A DNA stretch of 64,000 nt. Source: Spirochaetota bacterium (lineage in GTDB: Bacteria; Spirochaetota; UBA12135; COTS27; JAFLEE01). The stretch lies in the NCBI GenBank assembly GCA_017302015.1, contig JAFLEE010000014.1, positions 17,820-81,819 of the forward strand. Direction: 5' to 3'. The first letter of the stretch is position 1, and each line of letters opens with the position of its first letter. A program made the position numbers and the translations under genes. Below, one piece after another: positions 26,201 through 34,505 of this stretch. The notes under the pieces were generated by a model. That model was not told where the DNA came from and did not search any database. It was given only the letters and a program-made list of their open reading frames with translations.

Positions 26201-26792
26201 GAAGAAGATCTCGCCCCGCCCGTCGCTGATCCTCGCGGAAGGGGGCGAGGCCGCCTTCGCCATCGACGCCGAGCGGCAGGTGGCGGTGGGCGGAAAAGTC
26301 CTCGACGCCCAGGCGCGGACCGTCGTGGAATGCCAGTGGAAGGGGCCGAAAGACGCTTCGATGCGCGGAACGCTGCGGCGCCAAGGCGCGAAACTCGCGT
26401 TCACTTTCGAGGTCACCGACGACCGGTTCTTCCCTTCCGAGGGGGCCCTCTATAACGGCGACGCCCTCGAGATCTTCCTCGACCTGCGCACGGACGAGAT
26501 GAAAAAAGACAAGACGATGGAGGGCGTGCACCAATGGGTGGTCTCCGCGGCGGGAAAGACCTGGTGGGCGCGGAACAAGCCGATCCCCGGCGCCCAAATA
26601 CAGACCGCCCGCACGGAGACGGGTTGGAAAGCCTGGGGCACCGTCCCGACGCCGGCCCTTAAACGCTTCGGCTTCGATGTCTCCCTCGACGATGGCGATG
26701 ATGTTGCCGGCCGCCGCACCCAATCGGCGTGGGCGGGATCCGCAGAGAACCATTCGAACCCCGATGGCTACGGGAAAGTGATCCTGAAATGA
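23247..26792 (+). CDS. Secreted multidomain GH39/clan-A-like glycosidase with CBM9-like tail
   Basis: 1181 residues from the ATG at 23247, where a clean signal peptide begins (M-V-K-Q-F-I-L-L-L-A-V-L-A-G-G-V-F-S). Residues 20-160 form a jelly roll and about 185-380 a laminin-G-like domain. A TIM barrel follows at about 480-800, with W-x-x-V-E-x-x-x-G-x-Y-D-W as in GH39-like enzymes, Y-Q-I-W-N-E (E615, acid/base) and W-N-G-E-T-G (E735, nucleophile). The final 150 residues resemble a CBM9/DOMON domain (V-T-D-D-R-F-F and D-A-L-E-I-F-L-D). Its stop overlaps the next gene as ATGA. Substrate unknown. Confidence 0.8.
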   Translation: MVKQFILLLAVLAGGVFSQGLKQDFEDSLGEWKTQGDVGLVQHPDGGHYAQIRTEGKATARLFSPTVPLGGAKALAVAFRYRSTVPRSAMHVGSWICVLFYDKNMKSLGDAGILAVLAPLSAEWRSIRESLPCPVGAAFVSLQPRLQQSEGRFDLDDLSAAPGDGAPAVDTAGAEKSAGPDPTSAFRTLESFVLEKGERVLLRGQKSVLANENRGGGNALPWVFTLPDAFCENPDLVYEVSATIVPAWSTRGESEPHGIFALGANILGQDTNSFTLMLWAGNNLIVRALPNMLGARAEVRQPLVIEAGKARTVRALLSARELTAWLDGGLFGQAPSTRDFTWPKGRPFVIGGERVNSAPLNGEIQAFKIAVHEPLIRAAFAGGPDFGYFTGPGPHTVDLALSGGIGAAATSAISVQDSDGKPVAKLAPKERSAERHRYALPALPWGYYRLEAEISYQIAKKTITRGIVLLPRAVEREPAEKSIYGMTHEYPTFPDTVNPEVLDTAFGRMAALGIRWFRVWATWDQVETVRGVYDWRGVDTLVAAAKKHGIELYVCLHGGTKDFMIGKREDRRRFDFTYAGAMFEPLIDVPAWLKWVRAYAERYKDAITHYQIWNETDTRLYFWPFKPEAYIAFMKDGGAAVKAGNPRARIALGGFCAALEDNFFDRMTHTDKDSAYGLKEFYQHKPQPYFEIFDYHFYTPGEAGQSWDSRTLLVKRLRDYLASQGDGHKPIWNGETGFASTGIAERVGKLGSCFNVPLLSEREHGARIVQWHVQSKALGIERNFNYLFNSETFGPVNDDFSPKPAYAAQAQLANLLGGSAYEREIQVHPSIRAYVFKGPLGYTTYLWTRSGSEILALGGAGEKPSALDLFGNALPWAGVLKLGEEPVALRTAAIPTISPLVRVSVADGLVGGETFAVRIELRNPSQAPCEASFGASIGGGTPTRRAVSLAAGESREETIDLPGIEGRLLVEGALRGAIAQPFLFEKKISPRPSLILAEGGEAAFAIDAERQVAVGGKVLDAQARTVVECQWKGPKDASMRGTLRRQGAKLAFTFEVTDDRFFPSEGALYNGDALEIFLDLRTDEMKKDKTMEGVHQWVVSAAGKTWWARNKPIPGAQIQTARTETGWKAWGTVPTPALKRFGFDVSLDDGDDVAGRRTQSAWAGSAENHSNPDGYGKVILK

Positions 26793-28984
26793 AGAAAAAT
26801 AGAGCCTCATCCATCGACGCTTCCTGGCTCACCCGACCCGAGGGCCGGGTCTTCAATAACCTGACCATCGCCGATACGGCGGCGGGCCGGGCCGAACTCG
26901 CCCTCATCACCGGCGAGAAATTCATGGCGACGGCGGCGAAGGCCGGGGGCAAGACCGTGTTCGCCGACGCGAAGAACCAGCATTACGCGCTCCACGAAAC
27001 CACCGTGAGCGAGAAGCATCCCGGCCTGGGGAAGCGCGATCTGGTCGCCGAACTCATCCAAGCGTCCAAGAAACGGGGCTTGCGCTTCGTCGCCTATGTG
27101 CCCGTGGATTGCGACATGCGGGCGTGGCGGGAGCACCCCGAATGGCGCCCCCGGCGGGCCGACGGGAGCAGCCTCGTCGACCGCGTCGGCTTCCCCCGGC
27201 TCTGCGAGAACTCGCCGTTTAAGGATTTCATGGCGGCCTATTGCGCGGAACTCGCGGCAAACTACGAGATCGCGGGGTTCTGGTTCGATGGGCTGGGGCT
27301 GGCCTCGGCGCCGGAGTTCTGCTATTGCGATTCGTGCGCCCGGGGCTTCCAGGAACTCCACGGCCAACCCCCGCCCCAAAAAGGAGCGCCCGCCGAATCG
27401 TGGGCGCTTTGGCGGAAGTACCGGGCGGCCGGACTTCGGGGGACGATGAAGTCCCTCCGCGATGCGATCCGCCGGGTGAAGCCCGGCCTCCCCCTCATCA
27501 CCGGCATCGGATCGGGGAATTGGCAGAATACCTCGACGGATTTCCTCGACTATTCCGACATGGCCGAACACGAGAACGCCTGGTCTTGGGCGCCGGCGTC
27601 CATGCAGATCCTGAGGGCCGTCCACGGAAAGACCCCCGAATACTATATCCCGACCTTCCAGTACGGCCCCAGCTACCCGCTCACGCTCCCCTTGGAGGAA
27701 TTGCGCGCCAAAGCCTTCACCGCCATCGCCAACGGAAGCGTACCGACTTTCACGATGAAGGGCCGCCCCGAACTCCTGCGCACCGTGAACCGCGAACTCG
27801 CCGCGCGTTCGGCCTATTGCGTGGGCGCCGAAGAGCTGCCCTATTGCGGGATCGTCTTTTCCGAGCGCTCCATGAACGCCTGCGACCCCGCTCCTTTCGC
27901 CGAGCCGAGCCATTTCACCACCTACGGCGTGCTGCGCGCCCTCTTCGAGGAAAAAATCCCCGAGCAGTACCTAAGCGATCGGCAATTAAACGGCGACCTC
28001 TCGCGCTTTGCGGTGATCGTCCTTCCCGATATCGGCTACCTCCCCGAGGAGACCGCGGAGAAACTCCGCAAGTATGTCGCCGCGGGGGGCGGCCTCGTGG
28101 CGATGCACCGAACTTCCCTCATGGACGGAAAGGGCGCCCCGATGGCCAATTTCCTCCTCGCCGACCTCTTCGGCGTCGACTTCGCCGGGGAACTCCCGGA
28201 GACGACCGAACTTCCCCCCTGGTTCGGCGATCTGCGCGACGGCACCGAATACCCCAATAGCCAGAAGATGAAGTTCCTCGCCACGGCCCGCCATCCCATC
28301 GTCGACGAACTCATCCGCACCGCCCACTCCATCGAGGTCATGCCGGAATTCCTGCGGGGAACGCCCGCGGACTGCCGGCTTCCCTTCATGGCCCCCATGC
28401 TGAAGGTTTCGGCCCGCCCGGGAACGGACCTGGCCATGTGGGAAGGCGCTCAGGAGCCGGGAAAGAAATGGCCCCTCGTCACCACCCGGCGCTTCGGAAA
28501 GGGCCGAGTCGCCTATCTCGCCGCGGACCTGGGGCGCGCCTACGTCGACCACCATACCTTCCCCTACCAGCGGCGCATCATCACCAACGCGGTGCGCTTC
28601 GCCGCCCGCCAAAGGGCCCCGGTCTCGGTGGAGGCTCCGCTCCATGTACAGATGACCGCCTTCACCCAAGGGGAGCGCCAGATCATCCACCTACTCAACG
28701 ACGCCCATCCCCACGGGCTTCCGCCCCTGACCAAGCAGACTTGGAACGGCTATTACACCAATTTTTCCCGGGTGCACGAGGAGACCGTCCCCCTATACGG
28801 CGTGAAGGTCACCCTCGACGGGAAGTTCCGCAGCGTGCGCTATGTGCCCGGGGAAGCGAAACTCCCCATGACGTACGCCGCGGGGAAAACAACCGTCATC
28901 CTCCCGCGTCTAGACCTGCACGGCATGGTGGTGGCGGAGAAGGCCGGCCTTCCTCGGCCTCCTGAGCGTACCACCAGGCATTAG
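26789..28984 (+). CDS. GHL6/GH42-like putative glycosidase
   Basis: 731 residues from the ATG that overlaps the previous stop (ATGA). A longer frame from 26729 is not credible because of this coupling. No signal peptide. The N-terminal 330 residues resemble hypothetical glycosyl hydrolase 6: a strand V-A-Y-V-P-V-D, then G-F-W-F-D-G-L, with the C-Y-C-D-S-C-A pair of cysteine doublets following. The middle (about 380-610) resembles the GH42 beta-galactosidase trimerisation domain (V-L-P-D-I-G-Y-L and Y-V-A-A-G-G-G-L-V). The C-terminus is a small beta domain. Probably intracellular partner of the secreted enzyme before it. Catalytic residues are not certain. Confidence 0.7.
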   Translation: MKKNRASSIDASWLTRPEGRVFNNLTIADTAAGRAELALITGEKFMATAAKAGGKTVFADAKNQHYALHETTVSEKHPGLGKRDLVAELIQASKKRGLRFVAYVPVDCDMRAWREHPEWRPRRADGSSLVDRVGFPRLCENSPFKDFMAAYCAELAANYEIAGFWFDGLGLASAPEFCYCDSCARGFQELHGQPPPQKGAPAESWALWRKYRAAGLRGTMKSLRDAIRRVKPGLPLITGIGSGNWQNTSTDFLDYSDMAEHENAWSWAPASMQILRAVHGKTPEYYIPTFQYGPSYPLTLPLEELRAKAFTAIANGSVPTFTMKGRPELLRTVNRELAARSAYCVGAEELPYCGIVFSERSMNACDPAPFAEPSHFTTYGVLRALFEEKIPEQYLSDRQLNGDLSRFAVIVLPDIGYLPEETAEKLRKYVAAGGGLVAMHRTSLMDGKGAPMANFLLADLFGVDFAGELPETTELPPWFGDLRDGTEYPNSQKMKFLATARHPIVDELIRTAHSIEVMPEFLRGTPADCRLPFMAPMLKVSARPGTDLAMWEGAQEPGKKWPLVTTRRFGKGRVAYLAADLGRAYVDHHTFPYQRRIITNAVRFAARQRAPVSVEAPLHVQMTAFTQGERQIIHLLNDAHPHGLPPLTKQTWNGYYTNFSRVHEETVPLYGVKVTLDGKFRSVRYVPGEAKLPMTYAAGKTTVILPRLDLHGMVVAEKAGLPRPPERTTRH

Positions 28985-29106
28985 GGGAGATCCTCGCTCG
29001 GCGGGAATGCCCATTCTCGATCCTTCCAACTCTGCGTGGATGGGTGGCCCTTTCACGGCTTTCCCGGTTCCTTAGCCTGATCATAGAATGGCACGGCAGG
29101 CTTCTC

Positions 29107-30357
29107 ATGCGCCCCCGAAAACTCATCGCCGTCTTCTTCGGCAATATGTCGTTCCGTTCCCTGGGCGACGACGTGCTCGGCGACTTGGTGCGTTCCCTGG
29201 GGGAAGTGCGGCGCAGCCGCGACCTCAACCTCGTCTTCTACGACCGAAAAGACCGGCTGGACGCCTTCGAGGGCACGGGCGAGTGGCGCGATTACGACGG
29301 GGTCCTGGGGTGCGTCCCTTCGTCCGACCCCGTGGCGGTGGCCGCCTGGGAACGCTTGGAACGCCGTCTCCCCTGCGTGGCGTTCCTGTCCGCGCCCCTT
29401 TCCGAATCCGTCCACCGGCATTATGTGGGCATCGATGAACGGTCGGCCTGCGAGCTCCTGGTTTCGCATGTGGGGGACCAGGGGGCCCGGTCCATCGGCT
29501 GGTGCGCCTTCGCCGCGGAGCGCTTCACGCGCCAGAGGTTCGAAGGGTACCGCAGCGCGCTCTCCCGACGGGGGTGGCCCCTGCGGCAAGCATGGGTGCA
29601 CGGATTTTCTGTCGAGACGGGCGCCCCCCTCCCCGGAAGGTGGCGGGCGACTCCGGGGAACCGGCCTTCCACGTCCTCGCGCTTGTCGGTCTACCGCCGC
29701 CTCTTGGCGGCGAAGCCCCGCCCCGATGCCATCCTGTGCGAGGGCGACCCCATGGGCTTGGAGTTGATGGCCGAAGCGCGGTGCCTCGGGTTGCGCGTGC
29801 CCGAGGACCTCATGGTCACCGGCTTCGATAATAGCCGCTCGATCCTCGGAGCGCGCCCCGAACTCACCACCATCCACCAGGATTTTCGGCGCATCGCCCG
29901 CGAGGCGCTCCTGCTCCTCCTCGAACTCATCGGGAAACCGCGGCCCGGGCCCGAGGCGATCCTCCTGCCGCCCCGGCTCCTCGCCCGCGCTTCGACGCTG
30001 AGGCGGGGCGACCGAACGGGGGAGCCCAACATTGCCGAGCGGCGCCGGGATTGGGGGCGGCGCCTGGATCGCCACCTGGGAGATCCGGGCCCCGCGGCGC
30101 TCCTCGCGGGGGAGCTGGGGCTGTCCACCCCCTATTTCCTTCGCCGATGGCGCGCCCTCATGGGGGAGCCGTTCGTGAAGGACCTCAACGAGCGCCGCTT
30201 GGAGAAGGCCGCCCGAAGCCTCCGTTCCACGAAAAAATCCGTCACCCTCGTCTATCTGGAATGCGGGTTCTCCAACCACGTGCACTTCAACCGGCTCTTC
30301 CGGCGGGCCTATGGGCAGACGGCGCGGGCCTACCGAAATACATACGAAAACCGATGA
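29107..30357 (+). CDS. XylR-like regulator (LacI-type sensor plus AraC DNA-binding domain)
   Basis: 416 residues from ATG 29107; a longer frame starts at 29044 but adds no conserved sequence. Residues 1-290 follow the periplasmic-binding-protein/LacI sugar sensor fold (V-G-I-D-E-R-S-A near 105-112, P-D-A-I-L-C-E-G-D and V-T-G-F-D-N-S). The last 100 residues are an AraC-type domain (Y-L-E-C-G-F-S-N-H-V-H-F-N-R-L-F-R). This is the architecture of XylR, a sugar-activated regulator. It precedes and faces the same way as the large hydrolase gene at 30434, its probable target. Confidence 0.88.
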   Translation: MRPRKLIAVFFGNMSFRSLGDDVLGDLVRSLGEVRRSRDLNLVFYDRKDRLDAFEGTGEWRDYDGVLGCVPSSDPVAVAAWERLERRLPCVAFLSAPLSESVHRHYVGIDERSACELLVSHVGDQGARSIGWCAFAAERFTRQRFEGYRSALSRRGWPLRQAWVHGFSVETGAPLPGRWRATPGNRPSTSSRLSVYRRLLAAKPRPDAILCEGDPMGLELMAEARCLGLRVPEDLMVTGFDNSRSILGARPELTTIHQDFRRIAREALLLLLELIGKPRPGPEAILLPPRLLARASTLRRGDRTGEPNIAERRRDWGRRLDRHLGDPGPAALLAGELGLSTPYFLRRWRALMGEPFVKDLNERRLEKAARSLRSTKKSVTLVYLECGFSNHVHFNRLFRRAYGQTARAYRNTYENR

Positions 30358-30433
30358 CAGAAAAGGTATGATGACAGGCGCGTATCTCGGCCCCCCGGCC
30401 GCACCGGTATAATCAAGGGGTCAGGAGCCTCCC

Positions 30434-33400
30434 ATGCGGTTCATCCCCCCCTTCGCCCTCCTCCTCGCCTGTCTCGCCGCCGAGGAGGCTCCCCGGCCGG
30501 CCTTCGACGCCAGCGGGGCGATCCGCTTCGCCGACAAGTCGCTCACCATGGCGAAAGGGCACCTCCTCTATACGGTCGACGGGAAGGAACTCATGAATCT
30601 CTACCCGTTCTGGTCCGCGCCCGGGCAATCCTACGGGGAAGCCGGCTACGGGGATACCCAAACGGTCAACGGCCTCGACGCCGCCGCGGGCGAGTGGGTG
30701 GTCGCGGCGACCCTGCCCAAGGCCGGCGACGCGAAGTACGAGATCCGCGTCGGGGTGCTGCCCGACGGGCTCGTGCGCTACCGGGTGCGCTTCACCGAAC
30801 TCGGTGATCTGAAGAGCAAGGCGCTCCAGGTGCGCTTCCCCAAATCGACCCTCGACGGGACGACCATCCGCGATGAGGGGCAAGACATCACCGTGGCGCC
30901 GTTCGACGGGGAACGCAAGAGCTTCCTCTTGCCCAAGGGCCACAGGCCCGAGTTCTTCGCCGAAAACCCCGACCGCGCCATCGGTATAAGCCTGCTCAAG
31001 CACGACGAACGGCAGACCCGCTACGGCATCAGCGACGCCCGCCACGACAAGGGTCTGCCCCGCATGGAATACCGGCCGGGGTTCAACGCCGAGAACGAGA
31101 TCGAACTCACCTTGGACCTGCGCAAACTCAGCGACGCCCGGCGAAGCCGGCTGGGGAAGGAGAAGGGGGATGCGTGGGACTTGCTCGGCCTCGGGAAATT
31201 CAACCGCATGGAACTCCCGAACTTCGCCGCGTCCTCCAACCTCATCCAGAATCCCGGGTTCGAGGAGGGGTTCCACGGCTGGGAACTGGTCGGGGCCACC
31301 CGGGTGACCAATTTGGACCACCTGCGCGATTGGCTTCTCATCGACGACCGGGTCGCCTTCCAGGGCAAGCGCAGCCTGCGCTTCGAACTGCGGCCATCCT
31401 ACCAGACCAACTTCAACACCACCCTTTCCCTCGTGGCCCCCTACGCGTTCCAACTCAAGGTCGGCAAGAAGTACACCCTCAGCTTCTACGCGAAGGCCGA
31501 GACGGACGGCCTCAGCGTCGGCACGGTGGCCTGGGGCGCGAAAACCTGGGGCAAATGGCTGGGGGCGACGCGCGTGAAACTCACCCGCGACTGGAAGCGC
31601 TTCACCGTCAGTTTCGCCCCCACCGAGACCCTGACCACGGTGATGTTCGGCGTGCCGTGGTGGTTCGATGAGACCTACCAGGGCGTGCGCGAGACCACCC
31701 ATTTCTGGGCCGATGCCTTCCAATTGGAGGAGGGCGAGGCGGCCACCGAGTTCACGGTGAAGCCCGTCTCCATCCTCGCCGACGGCCTCAAGGCCTGCTA
31801 CGGGCTCCGGGAAGAGAAGCCGATCGCCCTCCAACTCGTCAATAACCGCGACGTCGAATGCACCGTGAACGCGGTGGTGAGCGTGCGCGATTTCTTCAAG
31901 AACGAGGTGGCGGCCAAGGTCTTCCAGGGGGTGAAACTCCCCCCCGGGGCGCGGGTGCCCCTCGCCTTCACCCCCGGGAAGGAACTCGCCGCCATCGGGT
32001 ACTACACGGTGCGCGTGGGGGTCGAGTCGGGCGGCCAGCAGGACCGGGATTTCTTCCCCTTCACGGTCATCGATCCCTATTCGAAGGAAGAACTCGCGGC
32101 GATGAAGCACCGCCTCTTCTTCACCTGGGGGAACACCCCCGGCGGCGACCGCGAGCGCAACGTGCGCCGGCTGCGCGAACTCGGCGTCGGGGGCCTCCAG
32201 CCCCAGATGTACCCCATGGACGAGGGCTCCTACCGGCTCATCGCCAACGAGGGGATCCTCCAATTCACGGGGCTCTTCGGCAGCGACGCCAACAACATGT
32301 ACATCGCCGACCCCGCCGAGCGGGCCCTCGTGGCGCCCCTGTGGCACCTCAAGCGCTTCGAGGGCCCGGCCTACGAGGCCTACACGAATTTCCTGCGGGA
32401 CACCTGGATCCCCCGCTACCGGCATTATCCCTACATCAAGTTCTTCAACGAGCCCCACCTCACCTTCGCCGAGGGGGTCGACGCCTTCGGCCCGAGCAAT
32501 ATGGCCAAACTCTACCGCGACCTCGCCCCGATCCTCCGCGCGGGCATCCCCGGGGTGAAACTCATCTCCAGCGACCCGGCCAATATCGGCGACCAGGCCC
32601 GCCGATGGCACGAGCAGGTCTTCGCCGCGGGCGGCGGGAAGGTCCTCGACATCCTCGCCGGCCACCCCTACCGCGAGAAGCCGGAGCGGCCGGACCTCGA
32701 CGCCGATATCCGGGCCTTCATCGACCTCGCCGACCGGCTGGAGTTCAAGGGCGAACTCTGGTTCACCGAGGCGGGGAACCACCCCATGCTCCAACTCCCC
32801 GGATTCGGGGCCGTGGAACCGCGCCACAGCGCCCTCACCGGCGACCTGCCCGGCCGGCGCGGGCTCATCGCCTATAATATCCGCTACCTGCTGATGACGC
32901 TGAAATACGCGGACCGCATCCGCATGTTCCTCAATTGGAAGGTCGGTATCGCCCTCAACGCCCTCGACGGCACCCCGAGCCCCGTGGGGGTGGAATACAA
33001 CGCCGTGGCCCGGGCCTTCGGCAATAGCCGCTACGTGCGCGATTTCGCCTACGCCGACGGGGTGAAGACCCTCCTCTTCGACGACGGGGGCGGACGGGGC
33101 GTGGCCGCCATCTGGGATTTCGAAGACCGCCTCGAGGCCGGGGAACGCAAGCCCAACCGCTTCCGCCTCCACGCCAAGGGCGGGGCGACCGCCGCCGATC
33201 TCTTCGGCCGGCCCCTCCGCCACGCCACCCGGGAGGGCGACGACCTCTATTTCGACCTCGAGGAGGTGCCCGCGATCCTGCGCGCCCCCGATGTGAAGAC
33301 CCTCGCGGAGGCCCTGGAAAAATCCGGCGTGCAGTACGGCGCGGCGGAACAAGTGGCCGTCGCCGTCGGCCTCTCCGGTTTCACGACGCTGAAGCTCGAT

Positions 33401-34285
33401 TTCAAGAACCGGGGCGCCACGGCGTTCAGCGGGACCGCGTCGGTGAAGGTGGACGGGAAGCCGAAGGAGCTCCCCCTCGCCCTAAGGCCCTTCGGGGAAC
33501 AATCGGTGCCCGTGCCCGTACGGGGGGACGGCGACTCGGCGCGCTATAGCCTCGCCACGCCCATCCGCTTGGTCGATGCCCAGGGCAAGCTCGTCAGCGA
33601 GTCGGGCGAGCGGCGCTACCATGCCCTCTTCTGCAACCGGCGCAAGGGGCCCATCGCCATCGACGGCGACCTTTCGGATTGGGCCGGCTACCGCTCGGGG
33701 CTCGTGGGCAAGGACGCCTTCGACGTCGTGGAATACCAGAAGGGCGCCCGCGCCGGCTTCCAAGACTTAGGCGCCCGCTTCTGGGCGGCGTGGGATGAAT
33801 CGGCCCTCTACCTCGCCGTCGAAGTCTCCGACGATACCCACACCCAGGCCAAGACCGGCGGGGGCACTTGGGACGGCGATTCCGTGCAGGTCTTCATCGA
33901 TGCGTTCCGCGACGGCCAAGAGACCTCCCTCGCCATGCAGGATGATTACGCCTACGCCTTCGCCAAGACGCCCCTGGGCGACCAGGTCTGGCGCGCCTTC
34001 AGCCCGGACCGCCAGCTCTCCTGGCTGGATATCCAGAATAACACCCTCGAGCCCGGCGTGGAGGCCAAAATCATCCGGGATGATGCGAAGAAGGTCACGC
34101 GCTACGAGCTGCGTTTCCCCGCCAAATACATCCAACCGGTGGCCCTCAAGCAGGGGAACGTCATCGGCCTCGGCCTCATGGTCAACGACGCCGACGGCGG
34201 GGGGCGCAAGACGGCCATCACCACCTGCGACGGGAAGGAGGGGTGGATGAAGCCCTATAATCTCTCCTTCTTCTATTTCGAGTGA
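30434..34285 (+). CDS. Giant secreted GH-like protein with CBM4/9 and CBM9 modules
   Basis: 1283 residues. Signal peptide M-R-F-I-P-P-F-A-L-L-L-A-C-L-A-A, with an aggag ribosome site 6 bp before the ATG. The first 250 residues are beta-rich. A CBM4/9-like domain begins at N-L-I-Q-N-P-G-F-E-E-G-F (about 269-280) and runs to about 440. A TIM barrel at about 540-870 carries F-F-N-E-P (E673, acid/base) and W-F-T-E-A-G (E779, nucleophile). A CBM9/DOMON-type domain closes the protein (L-Y-L-A-V-E-V-S-D-D-T-H near 1131-1142, D-S-V-Q-V-F-I-D). Follows a XylR-like gene by 76 bp, with tataat at 30408-30413. Same overall plan as the 23247 protein, but only distantly similar. Confidence 0.75.
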   Translation: MRFIPPFALLLACLAAEEAPRPAFDASGAIRFADKSLTMAKGHLLYTVDGKELMNLYPFWSAPGQSYGEAGYGDTQTVNGLDAAAGEWVVAATLPKAGDAKYEIRVGVLPDGLVRYRVRFTELGDLKSKALQVRFPKSTLDGTTIRDEGQDITVAPFDGERKSFLLPKGHRPEFFAENPDRAIGISLLKHDERQTRYGISDARHDKGLPRMEYRPGFNAENEIELTLDLRKLSDARRSRLGKEKGDAWDLLGLGKFNRMELPNFAASSNLIQNPGFEEGFHGWELVGATRVTNLDHLRDWLLIDDRVAFQGKRSLRFELRPSYQTNFNTTLSLVAPYAFQLKVGKKYTLSFYAKAETDGLSVGTVAWGAKTWGKWLGATRVKLTRDWKRFTVSFAPTETLTTVMFGVPWWFDETYQGVRETTHFWADAFQLEEGEAATEFTVKPVSILADGLKACYGLREEKPIALQLVNNRDVECTVNAVVSVRDFFKNEVAAKVFQGVKLPPGARVPLAFTPGKELAAIGYYTVRVGVESGGQQDRDFFPFTVIDPYSKEELAAMKHRLFFTWGNTPGGDRERNVRRLRELGVGGLQPQMYPMDEGSYRLIANEGILQFTGLFGSDANNMYIADPAERALVAPLWHLKRFEGPAYEAYTNFLRDTWIPRYRHYPYIKFFNEPHLTFAEGVDAFGPSNMAKLYRDLAPILRAGIPGVKLISSDPANIGDQARRWHEQVFAAGGGKVLDILAGHPYREKPERPDLDADIRAFIDLADRLEFKGELWFTEAGNHPMLQLPGFGAVEPRHSALTGDLPGRRGLIAYNIRYLLMTLKYADRIRMFLNWKVGIALNALDGTPSPVGVEYNAVARAFGNSRYVRDFAYADGVKTLLFDDGGGRGVAAIWDFEDRLEAGERKPNRFRLHAKGGATAADLFGRPLRHATREGDDLYFDLEEVPAILRAPDVKTLAEALEKSGVQYGAAEQVAVAVGLSGFTTLKLDFKNRGATAFSGTASVKVDGKPKELPLALRPFGEQSVPVPVRGDGDSARYSLATPIRLVDAQGKLVSESGERRYHALFCNRRKGPIAIDGDLSDWAGYRSGLVGKDAFDVVEYQKGARAGFQDLGARFWAAWDESALYLAVEVSDDTHTQAKTGGGTWDGDSVQVFIDAFRDGQETSLAMQDDYAYAFAKTPLGDQVWRAFSPDRQLSWLDIQNNTLEPGVEAKIIRDDAKKVTRYELRFPAKYIQPVALKQGNVIGLGLMVNDADGGGRKTAITTCDGKEGWMKPYNLSFFYFE

Positions 34286-34435
34286 GGCGGATGGGGGACG
34301 ATCGGCCTTTGGCGACCTGAGGAACTGCGCTCCCACGGGCTTTCGCCCCTGGGTGCGTTTCGGACCCGGTTCGTTCATTTTTCCATCCCCGGGATCGCCG
34401 GGGCCCCGCGATGGGCAAATTCCGGGTCCATTTGC

Positions 34436-34441
34436 TATACT
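34436..34441 (+). promoter_or_regulatory. Possible -10 box of the DUF1549 operon
   Basis: tatact, followed by catatatagtaaag, about 65 bp before the ATG at 34506, in the only AT-rich patch of a 220-bp gap. No good -35 box is present, so an activator may be needed. Weak evidence. Confidence 0.35.
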
Positions 34442-34505
34442 CATATATAGTAAAGACTTGAAAGGGCGCCTTCGCGAACCGGGCGCCTTTTGGGACCCGC
34501 CCCGT

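Noticed and set aside
30413-33352. 979-codon open frame on the minus strand
   Set aside because: Antisense to the giant hydrolase gene, without start signals or motifs; the plus-strand protein has signal peptide and domains.
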